DNA of 64,000 nucleotides from Malurus cyaneus samueli (Eukaryota > Chordata > Aves > Passeriformes > Maluridae): positions 27,345,048-27,409,047 of the forward strand of contig CM019220.1 of NCBI GenBank assembly GCA_009741485.1, read 5' to 3'. The notes under the pieces are model-generated. The model saw only the letters and a program-made list of their open reading frames with translations. It was not told the origin of the DNA and ran no database searches. Below, one piece after another: positions 29,401 through 41,400 of the stretch; the stretch's first letter is position 1, and each line of letters opens with the position of its first letter. The translations under genes and the position numbers were made by a program.

Positions 29401-32400
29401 GCCCTAGGAAGGAGAGTACAGATTAGAGTTCAACAAGCAAACAGGGCAAGAATATAGTAAGCAATAGAAATGCTGACCCTGCCCTCAAAAAAGGGTAACT
29501 GGAGGCTGGGAAAGAGCCACTGTTTGGAAAGCAGAGGCAGGGATCTGTTGGAAAGGTCAGGGGCTGATTGGATTAACTAGGGCAGCACTGAAAACCCCCA
29601 TCAAAAAGAAAATAAGGTGGGGCAAAGCTTTTTTTAGCTTCTCTTTGTTGGTTAGTCTTGCCCAGGATCAGGCACTGGGAACCTATTAAAAGAGGCTGGA
29701 ACTTTCTCCCTGCCCCTTTGTCCCAGCAAAGGATATGTTTGTGCCTCCTAGGGTGGGCCTTGCTGGAGCCTGGTCTCTGCACACTGCAGAGTCTTGGGTC
29801 ATGTAGCCTTCCTTCTCATCTCATGCCTTTTCATTAAGCAGACTAGAGCATTGAGTCCTCTCCTAATTCTTTTTTCTTCTGTTGGTTTGCTTATGCTTAT
29901 GTAATTCATACTGTGTCTGTTTTTTGCTTGTAAAATTCCCATGTGTGCATCTGAAGGGAAGTTTCTGTCATGTTTGCATCTTTAATTTAGAGGCACACAC
30001 TCCTCTCTCGGTATGTGCTCTGCACCACACGGGGCAGAGGAGAGGCTGAGGGAGTAAAACTGGTTTTATGTGTATCCTGTGCTCTGGTACGTGCCTGGGA
30101 CCAGTTAGGAATCTGCTGTTTGCAAGCACAAAATGTGTGACTTGTAGGACCGTGACAGTCAGGACACGCAGATGTGTGTCTCCAAATGTTATGGATATCT
30201 GCTGTGTATTTTCAATTTTTCCTGAGGCCCATGTGGGGAAAAGTTTAGTGTCCAGACATCTCTGCCTGATTTTTTTGTGTCAACTCTCCAGGTTCCAGTT
30301 TGGACACCTCCTTACTCATTATGCGTGTCTGAAAGCTGCTGCATCTTTGGTGGGCTTGCACCACCTCTTGCCACTCTCCTCCTGATCATCTTGAGCTGAT
30401 AGTTTTTTGTTGTGTAGTCTTGGTGGCCTAATCTTTTACCAATATCTCTCTCCTGGGTGTTGAGGCAGTAGTGTTGACATTCCAGTACCCCTAAAGAGCG
30501 AGTCAGAAAGTAAGAGAGGACTGTAGACTTGGTGGAAAGCTTATGCTTGGGACAGTTGTGGGACTTAGGAGGAGAGGGGAGGTACTTGTGCCACTGCAGG
30601 CTAAACTATACAGCTGTAACCCAATCTGTGGGGAAGAAGATAAGGAGGGGATCCTGTAGCAGTGTTCATCACAACAGTGCTCATTTAACAGACAGATGTG
30701 GAAAACACAGAGTTCACTCCAAAAGCTTTTCATTCAGAGTGTGCGTCCAGGTTTCTCTGTCCGAGTCCTCTGCCAGCTGCTGCTCCCCTCCTTTACCTTC
30801 TGTCTAACAACAGGGCTCTTCTGGTGTCTTATGTCTGAGTGTGGCTGGGAAATCAAAAAAGTCAAAGTTGTGGTGTCAGGTTCTGCCTCTGGTCACGTCC
30901 CTTCTCCCATGCCATGTGTTGTCTTTGCCCTTTTTCCCTGTGGAGCTGTGGCCTATGCATTTTGGCTGGCTGTTAATTCTTCTAATTAGGTCCTTGGGAA
31001 GAGGCAGAACCCAGCTAAGAAATCTGTAGCTAGAAATACTAACAGAGAAGGTGAAATTGGGGAGGAGGGAAGATTTTTCAGGCTGTTGATGAACTGGTGT
31101 TAGAGCAGGTCAAAACCTCCTGTTTAATGTTGACCCTGAGCTGTTTCTGAAGCTGTTTCTTCTTCCATTTTCTGCTTCCAGGCTGCAGTCTGAGTGGGAA
31201 TTGGTGCTAGAATGTTTGATCAGGCAATTTGTTTCTTCCTTCTGGTGGTCAGACACGTGCTTTTCTGTGGTCCCTGTGTGTGGGAGAGCTGTGTTTGCAA
31301 GGTGAGGGTTGGGTTGGGTCAACCAATGATTTTCATGTTTCTTTCATTTCTCAGGGCTTGGTTGGTACTGTCACTGCTGAATCTCTCACTGTGACAAGAT
31401 CTTCCCCACCTTCCCACAAGGCTTGGCATAGGAGCTGGTGTGCTGTGTCAGAACAAAAGGCTATCCAGATTGGGCACTCCCATCTTTTGACAGCAGCCAG
31501 CAGGGAAAACCTTGGGAATATTGCAGCACTTCCTTCAAAATGCTTAGTTGGGCACTTAAAACATCCAGTGCTTAAAAAATGTTATGAAAAACAAACTAGT
31601 GAACTTCAGCAGTAGAAAGCTGTACATACCACCAGTGCCGAATCCACTGAGTGCCCTTGTTTTTCCAGCCATGAGAGGTTCTGCAGACATTTCTTCTGTC
31701 CTTGCTTGTGAGCCTGTCCTGGGGACTTGGGAGTGCTTGTGTGTTCATTCATGTCAGGCTGGAATAAGGGCAGCAATTGGCCTAGAGACATGTTGCTACT
31801 TCTGATAAATTTTGTCTTCTGTCTGAAATAGATTATGGACTTCAGACCTCGGGGCTGAAGTCTGAGAGATCTGTCCAGCTGTCTCCCAGAGTTCCCTGTG
31901 CTCCTGACCACGCATCTCCCTTGGTTTGTCTCAGCTCGTTAAAGGAGCAGGAAGCTGACCTGGGTGCACAGGGGTTGGGTTTGTGTGCAGGACCTGCTGG
32001 AGGCAGGGTGGAACAACCGGCAGCAAATGCTTGGGGAAGCTAAGCCAAGGCTAAGCTCTCATTTACTAGTGCCCTGAGCTGCTCTGGAGTCTGTCTGCTG
32101 TTGTCTCTGTGCCAAGTTTCCAAATGTCATGTGTTGATACTGCCTCTGGTATTGATACTGCTTCACATTCCATGTCGATCTTTCCAGGGGAAACAGCCCT
32201 GGCTTTGTGTTATTAACACAGAAGTCGATTGCAGTTGATTATTTTTTTCTTTTGTTCCATTAGGGCCAAGCAATCCAATATTGCATTCAGTAATCCCTGG
32301 AGCGGGTCAGCCCTTTCCAGACCTTTTCCCTGCTCCCCAAAGCACCCCCAAGCATCCTGCCGGCATCACTGCAGAATCTGAGAGTGTGTCTGCAATGCCT

Positions 32401-35400
32401 TTAGCAGTAGGTGCGGTGTTGGCACACAGAGACCTTGGAGAGGTGCTCTGGAGATTTTGCCTGTGCAGGCATGTGGTGGAAGAGGCTGCCAGTTTGCTGG
32501 GAAAGCAGATGTACTGAATAGAGAGTTTATCAAATGAAATCAGGGCTCCTTCCTTGATTGATGGCCCAGCCAAGGCTGAGGGCTCCCTACCTTATGTGTG
32601 GCTGAGTACACTCAGGCTTTTTGACTGTTATCTGACAAATTTCTTTTTGAATATGTGTTTTGGTGAAAACCCAGCTTGATTATAGATGCTAAAGCACTAT
32701 TTCTGAATATTGGAAGTCTTTTTGAGGAAGTGGGGGCGAAGCAGAGGTGTAACATTACAGCCTCCTTGTGCTTGAGCCATGCAGCTCTCTGGACAATGGT
32801 GGCAGGGTGGTTCCTCCTGCTGATGAAGTATCCTCTCTGCTGAAAAGGCAGCCTTAGATAGCTACTTGCCAGTGCTAGAAGGGTGCATTCAGTCAGGGCC
32901 ATCCAGCAAATCCCTTTGCTCAGGTTTGGATTGCAACACACCCTTTAGGTGCTAATTTAACAAATCTCCCAAGAAGCAGGGAAGCTGTTAGCTGGGAACA
33001 ATACTTGTGTGGCTCTTCAGATGTTTTTATGGGATTTCTCATGGTTTTGCAGAAGTGCTTTCATTGTATCCTTGTATTTCTGGACATTTGTGAAGAAGGG
33101 AGGGCTTCAGGACTAAATTTTAGGCAATCTTTCTCCTAGTTTGGACAAGTTCAAGTCCATGTTGCTGTTGGAATAGTTGTTGGCATGGGAGATGGAGGGA
33201 TGCAGAGATCAGGCTTGGATGTTATTTTTGGGTCAGCTGTCATGTGTGAAAAGTCATAGGTTCAGATTTTTCTGTAAAGCACTGATTGGCGTAAGCACTG
33301 TTGCTTCTCAGATGGAAGTTGCTGGAAGGAAGTACTTGATGCTAGACACTGAGGAAGTAATGGTGGGGGGAACTCTCTCCTCACCCAGCTCTTCTCTGCC
33401 TTCTGCTGTGCCCCTGAATGCTTATTCCTTCTTCACTGGTGGAAGGAAAGGATCTGTCCAATCCTTGTGTACCCTGTGGAGAAGAGAGGGCTTAGTGAGT
33501 GGGTGCTTCAGCTTCCCAGACTGGGGACAGAAATGATCCTCCTGCCTTCTCTTCTCCATATCTGCTGAGATGGCTTTCGGTGGGCTTTGCCTTTGCTGTA
33601 GTAGCCCTGCAGCTTTCTATTGGAAGACATTGGAAGACATGAACATTTAATGGTGTCCTGTGGGTGTCCAGCTTCCTTTAATGTCCTTATTTCTGCCCTT
33701 TCCCTTGCTGTTCCTACTTCTCCCTTTTTTCTCTCTGTAAGAGCTTCAACCATATGTCCCTGTCATTTGAACGTATCATTTCAGCCAGTTTTGACAATCT
33801 GCTCTTGACCTTCATGGCTCAGTTCTTCCTCCTTCACTGTGGAGACATTTGTGATGTGATCTTTTCTCTCCTCTCTGTGCTGTTGAAGCTCCTGTATGTA
33901 ACTCCTACTTATGGCTGATCTTGTGATGGTGTTGTTTCTACCCTGATGTTCCGTATCTGCAGAGTCTACTCATTGCAGTTTCTGGCTGACTTTATTGTAT
34001 TGCCTGGAAATATAATTAAGTATTGATCACTGGGTATTCAGCAGTCAAATGAGTTAATGTATTAATTATGTGTAACAGTATGTCATCTCAGTAATGATCA
34101 TCATGTGTGCATGTGTTGGGAGGAATGGTGTGGAAGGGCCTTAGAGTGGTATTTGTTTTCTGGTTTGTCTTTCAATAGTTTTAAGTCTTTGGCCAGTGGT
34201 GGTCTGGGCATTGCTGTTTTGCTGGTGCTGTTGCTTCTTGCCTGTTCCTGCTTGTTCTCTGCCAATCATAAATTTCTTGCCAGTTAACATCTTGCTTCTG
34301 GGGCTTTCTGGGAAGGGGCATTGCTTCCCTTTATCTGTCAGTGGTTGACTTGATTCTGAAGCTGAGTAGCCACTGGCTGGAAGATGTGTCTCTGTGCCAG
34401 GCTTCCACATTACAGAGAGCACAAAAAAATTCACCTTGAACTCCTTGCTCCCTCATGGTATTCATTGCTTTGATTCTCACCCCTCCTTTAGACCTATAGG
34501 GTGGATCCATTGCAGATATGTGGCTTAATATGGAAAAAAATGTGTGTCTGCAGTGAAGTCTCACTACTAGTTCACATTGGATTGTGTCCATCAAAAGTCT
34601 TTGAAAACCTCTGGCCAGAGGCAGCTTTTAATAGGAGCTGTGTGATTAACCTGAAACTGGCCCTGCCAGCTGTCCCTGGTAAAACTGGTGTAAAACATCA
34701 CACAGCCTGACCTCAGCGTGTGTGATGGGAGGTTCTTCACATGTCCAGAGAAAGGCAGTGCTGCTGGGGAAGGGTCTGAAGCATGAACCTGATGAGGAGC
34801 AGCTGTAGAAGGTGGTGGGGCTCAGCCTGGAGGAAAGGAGGCTGAAGGTGGCACCTTCTCAATCTCTGCAACTCCCTGACAGGAGGATATAGCCAGGTGG
34901 GGCTCAGGCTCTACTCCCAGGGAACAAGAGACAGGACCAGAGGAAATGGCCTCATGTTACACCAGGGCAGGTTCAGATTGGATATTGGGGAAAATTCCTT
35001 CACTGAAAGGATGGTCAGACATTGGAAGCAGCTGCCCAGGGCAGTGGTGCAGTCCCATCCCTGGAAGTGTTCAGAAGGTGTGTGTGGTACGTGGTGACAT
35101 GGCTTAGTGGTGGAACCTGCACTGTTAGCTTAGTGGTTGGACTTGATCTTAGAGGTCTTTTTCTGATATCCAACCTAAACCTGCCCTGACTCAGCTCCCT
35201 GCCCTTTGCTCGAGTCCTGTCATTGGGTATGAGAGTGAGGAGATCAGTGTCTGCCTCTCTGCTTGCCCTCGGGAGAATGTTGAAGACCACACTGAGGTCT
35301 CCCCTCAGTCTTCCCAGGCTGGACAAAGTGACCTGAGCCATTCGTCATAAGGTTTCCCCTCCTGACCCTTCCCTATCCTTGTGGCCCTTCTTTGATGCTC

Positions 35401-38400
35401 TCTCTCAGCTTGATGTCTTTTTTTGTATTATGGTGCCCAAAACTTCACTCAGGACTGAAGATGAGGCTGCAGCAGTACAAAGCAGAGTGAGACAATCCCG
35501 TTCTTTGACCAGCTGGCAATGCTGTTTAATTTTTTTTTTAATTTTTATTTTATTTTATTTTTTAATGTGATGTTATGTTATTTTATTTTAGTTATTTTAT
35601 TTTATGTTATTTTATTTTGTGTTATTTTATTCTGTGTTATTTGTGTCTCCTCTTTCCCCAGCACTTGCTGTCAGGTACACTGTGTACTGTCTGCTCAGCA
35701 GGATGGAAGGGCTGATCCCTGAGATTCCTCCTGCCACTTATTTTCCATCTCTTGAGAAAATGTCCAGCTGTAGTTCTTGCCACTGGCTGCATCCCTGCCT
35801 TGTCAGATGGTTAAGGGACAGGCTCCTGCAGGCTCTTGTTTCACCAAGCTGCACAGTGAACACGGTCTGGTTGCCTGTCCTTCCTCATTTCAGTTGAAGA
35901 AACAATTCCAGATGATGCAATGTGTCTGAATCCCTCCATGTCATGTTTTTCCCAGGAAAATGCTTTGACTCAAAGAAATGAAGACAACTCAGTACTTCTA
36001 CCAACAAACCAATGAATCCATGAAATTTACTGTGTGTAGGAGTGGGGCAGAAGGTGGGGCTCTGCACATAACAGACTCTTGTGTTTGCTGTAATCCCTGA
36101 GAAAACAGCAGACAACTCCACAGCTCGTTCTAGGTGCTGTCTCACACCTCCTCCTGTGTGCAGCTGGTCTGCTGCCAGTGCTGCAGTGGCACCTGACAGT
36201 GCCATGTTCTCTGTCTGCCTTGGAAGTCTGTCCCTCTGTGCTTTTGTCTCTCTGTTCTTTGAGCATCTTTCAATCCTTATTTTGTTTCCCTCTTTTCCCT
36301 GTTTTTGTCTGCTCTCTCACCTTTCCCCAGCACGCCATCAAGCCACTGCTTTGGCTTTGAGTGGAAATGCAGCATAAAATGCTGCTCAAGGCAGTCATGG
36401 TTGAAACTAGATGATCTTTAAGGGCCCTTCCAAGCCAAAGCATTCTGTGATTCTGTGGTAGAGTGTAGTGTCTCCACTGAATCCATCCACTGGAAATGTG
36501 AAAACAAGTATAGCTGAGCAGAGCTGCTTCCCCTAAGTTGCTGAAAGAGCATATATGGAGGCATAGGTAAAATGCCATAAAAGAAATGCCAGAAACAGTA
36601 TGAGAAGAGTTACAGGAACCAGTGGAGATGAAAAACTTCCCTAGGGAATGCCAATTTAATTGTCTACTAGCTAATAGGCAGTTAAAAGGCAATGAAATTA
36701 GGGTATACTAATGTATTCTTGCTTTTTGCATAAATTAGTAGTACCAGATACAATCTAGTAGTGCAACTATTTCAGATTTAGATCTTTCACTGTGTAATAC
36801 TGTAGAGGTACTGAACTACTGATTGTTAAAACATCTCAAAAGACAGTGTAGTCAAAGGTAATCTTATTAGCAGGAAAGGAAAGGATATTTTGGGCAAAAC
36901 CTCTTTCAAATGCAGGCCTGCAAGGGATTGTCAAAAAGCATAGGAATGTTTGAGTATTCTGCCTCCCTTAGTAAGCCCTAAGGAGAGAATATACCCATTG
37001 ATAAACTTGAATTACTCCTGGTCTCAGAATAAATCTCATTCCAGAGATTTGTTGTTGTTCAAGCTTTTACAGAAATGGTGTTCTTGTCCTTCTCACTGCT
37101 TTTTACTGAAACTGCAACATCCACACAAATAACTCTGGTGCATGTATCTCTGTTGCTAAAATAGAAGTTTTTATCCTGTGTGAAAGGACTCTTGCCAGCT
37201 GTCGAAATTGTGCTGCAGACTGGCTGGAGTCTACTTTGGTGGCCCACTTTGGTCAGATAAGGAAGGTAGTTTAGGACTGTGTCTAGTCAGGTTTTGAATA
37301 CCTCTATGAATGGAGACCTGGAGGCTCCATAACCCCCTGACAGTTAAAAAAATCATAAAAATTATCCCAAAAACAGAGTGGTTCAGTGTGTGCTCTTTGT
37401 GTCTTGTCACTGTGCCCTATTGGAAATACTCTGTCTCCCTCGTCTTCCTTTCCATCAGGTATTGTGCACATTGATAGAATTTCCTTTGAGACCTCTTTTC
37501 CAGCCTCTCCTCAAGTAAAAGATGCTCCAGTCCCTTAATCATCTCAGTGGCCCTTACCTGGGTTAACTCCCCTGACTGTGTGTCGTCCTTATCCTGGGGA
37601 GCCCAGGAGTGGACCCATCACTCCAGATGTGGCCTCACCACTGCTGAATACTGAGAAAGAATCACCATCTTTGACCTGCTGGCAGCACTCCTGAAGCATC
37701 CCAGGGCACCACTGGCTACTGTTGCTGCAAGGGCACAGGGCTGGCTCATGTTAAACTTGGTTGCCCTCGGGCCTTTTCTGGAAAGATGCTCTCCAGCTGA
37801 TGGAGGAGTGCTTCATGCCCAGAGTGTATGTGCTGCTTCCCAGAAATGGTGTGAGTGCTGGTTGGAGGAGGGAGGACAAGTGGCTCTCTGAGCTCAGAGG
37901 AAAGAATCAGCAGTGGAACAGAGGCACTACAGATCCTGTCAGACCAGCAGGAGCAGGCAAGCAGGTATAGTGGGTGTAATGCTAAGGAGGGTCACATGGT
38001 GCTTGTCTGCAAAACTTGTGCTGGGGCTGGGTGCTGCACCTTTGGAAAGGCTCATCTCTTTGGGAAATGAGGGCTGCCTGTGCTCCCAGGGGAGCGAGCC
38101 TTCCTCTGAGAGTCTGGTCTTTGCGTAGCCCTATATCTGAATATATATCCTTACATATATATGTATGTATTCTTGTATCTTCCCCTATGTGTCATTTGCA
38201 GCAGAGGAAGCTGCCTTAACTGAATGGCAATGCTTAATGCCATGGTATAAGTTCACCAACCTTTTATTTCAGGAATATCTTGAGCCACTTCAGCTAGTGT
38301 TGTTTCCTCTGGGTTAGGGAGGGTCCAGGCTTCCCTAGAGCTACCTGAAACAGCATTTGGCCTCAGCTCCACTGTCTGCACTTCTTGAGGTTGTGACTCT

Positions 38401-41400
38401 TGGGCTTATGCGTGGATGGTGGAAGAAAAAGCATGGCTGGCCCTCCTCTCTGATGGGGCTGGGCCCATGAAGTTGCCCTTAGAAGCCCCCTGTGGGGTTT
38501 CTCTGCTCACAGTGTTAAAACAGGACATTGGCATGGTCGAGTTTCTTGGCTGAGTGTGAAGAATCTGAGAATGCTACAGACCTACAGCTCCTTGGGCCAG
38601 CTTGACTGCAAGAAGGCTTTGCCATTTGTGCAATCATAGAACCTTTAAGGTTAGAAAATCTCTCTAAGATTGAGCCCCTCCATTTCCCCAGCACTGCCAG
38701 GTATCCCCCTAAGCCATGTCCTCAAGTGCCACATTCACACACTTTTAGAATGCTTCCAGGGATGGTGCACTGGTGCTGTGGCCTTTGCTGCTCTTCTCTT
38801 GGGACTGGGTGACCTTTTGTAAGGCTAGAAGCTACAGCAGAACTTGTTGAGAGCTGTTGGGCATAAAATTAAATTCACTGTGATCACAGGTATTTAAATA
38901 GTTTATGGGGCTGCGCAGAGAGCAAATATGTGTCAGAGAAAGCAAAGATCAACTTTTTTGCCATGCCATTCCTTGACAAATAAGAATATTTGCACTGTGT
39001 AATTTAGGATACTTTTGGAAAACTCTTTTCTTGGAAGAAATGTACACACACTTGTTCCATGTACATGCAAAGGGGCACAAGGCCTTAACATGTCTTCTCT
39101 TGTAAACAGACTCATTCTCCCAAAGGAGAGTCTGTTTCTTGAAGGTGATACCTGGTCTTGGAAAGTCCCTGACATGCCACGTATTTCCCAGGGCATCTGT
39201 TTGTGGGTGAGCCTTTCTGCATTTGTTTTGTGGGCTTTGAAGTTTTCCATGTCAGGGACTACTGAGACCTGTCCTTTTTTCTTCCCCCCGCCAATGGCAG
39301 GGGTTTGGTATGAGTTGGTTTTTGAGATCCCTTCTATAAACCATTCTATAGTTTCTTTGTGCCTGAAAATGGCAATACCAAGCTCCTGGCTTAGACAAGG
39401 CATTCTGCAGTTCTTGTGGCATGCTTGGCTCAGGAATCAGGGTTCCCTGCGGCATTTCAGCCTTGGTTATAAAAATAACTTCAGCTGCACAAGTGGCTTT
39501 AGGAAGAGTGACACACTGGGCCACCCTGAGCATCCTCTGTGGGCCTGTCTGTGAATGAGACTTCAAAGGGCAGCCTGTGTGCTGGGAGAGCTGCTGAGAG
39601 GATGCAGGTGGGAAGGGTGAGGGCTTGCAATGCAAAGGCCTTGGGCAGAGGAGGAGAAGGAGGTGCTTTTACCTTGTGGCAGGGACCGAGTGTGCCAGCA
39701 GCGCTGAAAACATCATACGGAAACACAGACCGTGTCTCTGGAGCTGCTTCTCATGGCCTGCTGTGCAAATTGTGGCTGCCTGGTCACCTCCTGAGGGGTT
39801 GTTCTCCCCTCTCAAATGGAACATGGCTTGTGCACCGAGTCTGAGCTCTGCTGCCCTGGGAGGCTCATGCCCTTGCTGGGGCCGCCTGGAGCCTGGGGGT
39901 GTTTACCAGGCCTGACGGAGCCATGACCTTGCTGTGAGGACACGAGCTGCGCTGAGGTGCCAGGGGGAAGCCAGCCTTGGAAGCAGGCTTTGCTTTAAAT
40001 AACCAGGGGGTCTGAGGGGGCTGAGAACACAGATCCCACTTGTAGGATGCCTTCCACATTGGGGCTGGTGTAATGATTAAGTGTGAATAAAAATAGTGTA
40101 GCTTGTTTTAGATGATGAAAAGCAAATGCTGTATCCATGGTGAAACCTGCCCTGGCCTAGCAGGAGCTGGCACCTTTTCCTTCAACACTGGTTCTCGAGC
40201 CTGCTCAGGGTGTGGCAGAGCTTGGGCTGGGCAAAACCCAAACATGTGTATTCTGTGCCCACATACAGGCACCAGGCTGTCCCTGGGGGTGTCTCTAACA
40301 GCAAGAGGACAGAGAGCTTGGATACAACCCCCTGCCTCAGTCATTGCCACCTCCAAGCTGTGATGACACCGGTGACCCTTCCCCATCAATGCTTTTGGGG
40401 GCAGTGCGGCTGGAGGTCATGGCTCTGGAGCTGTGGGTGGGATGAGGGCAGGGAGCTGCCGGGCTGGCTCCTGTGGAACATCCTTTCTGCCAGAGGACAT
40501 GGTGGATGGCTTTCTGCCTGGCCCATGTTGTCCTCCAGTTCTCCTTCTGGAGGAATAAGAACACCTTCAGGGGTTGTGCACTGACAGCTGCCAGGTCACA
40601 CCGCTGTTGTGTGTGCCCCAGGAGACCACACATTTCCCAGGCACTCTCCTTGGACAAGAGTAATGCACAATTTACAAATGTCACTATGTAATTTGAAAAA
40701 ACAATCCCAAACCACACCCAGTATTCTGCTTTTGGATGTAGTCTGACTTCTTTCATGAACTCATCTCACAGCTGTAGGCATATGCTCATTCTTGCTATTA
40801 TACAACCGAGGCTAAAATTAACACATCTGCTGTTATTTAACTTCCCTTTGCTAAAATACTGTTTTGAGCAGCAACAACTTTACACTGTTATGTATCATCA
40901 GGGTTCTGGGAATAACAATTCATGTTACATGTTGTTTCTTAATGCCTTGTAGCAAAAGTGGAGCTTTGCAGGGGGGAGGAGATGCCTGTGCTGAAGGACC
41001 CTCCTCTGTCCATGTGACATTGCTAAGGTTTATTGAGTATTTCTGCTCATGGCCAAATCCTCCAAGTAACGTAGTTTCCTGGAACTGTCAAACCCTCTTG
41101 GTTGCAGAGCCAAACTTAAATAGTAGGATTTTGGTGCAGGGAAGCCTGTAGTGTTACAGCTTTTACTCAGTCCAGCTTCTTTTGGAATGCCTGGAAATGT
41201 TAAAATGGGGAGGGATTCTAAGCTAGGATTTACAGATATATTTAGTCTAAGGAGTTCTTTATGGAAACCATTCATATATATATATGGATGGATGGATATA
41301 TGTTATGTATATAGAAAGATACATTCAATTTTTATTTTGAGTCTGAGTCCTTTACCAGAAAAACCCTCAAGATTTCTGAAATTAAGGAAACCATCCTCAA

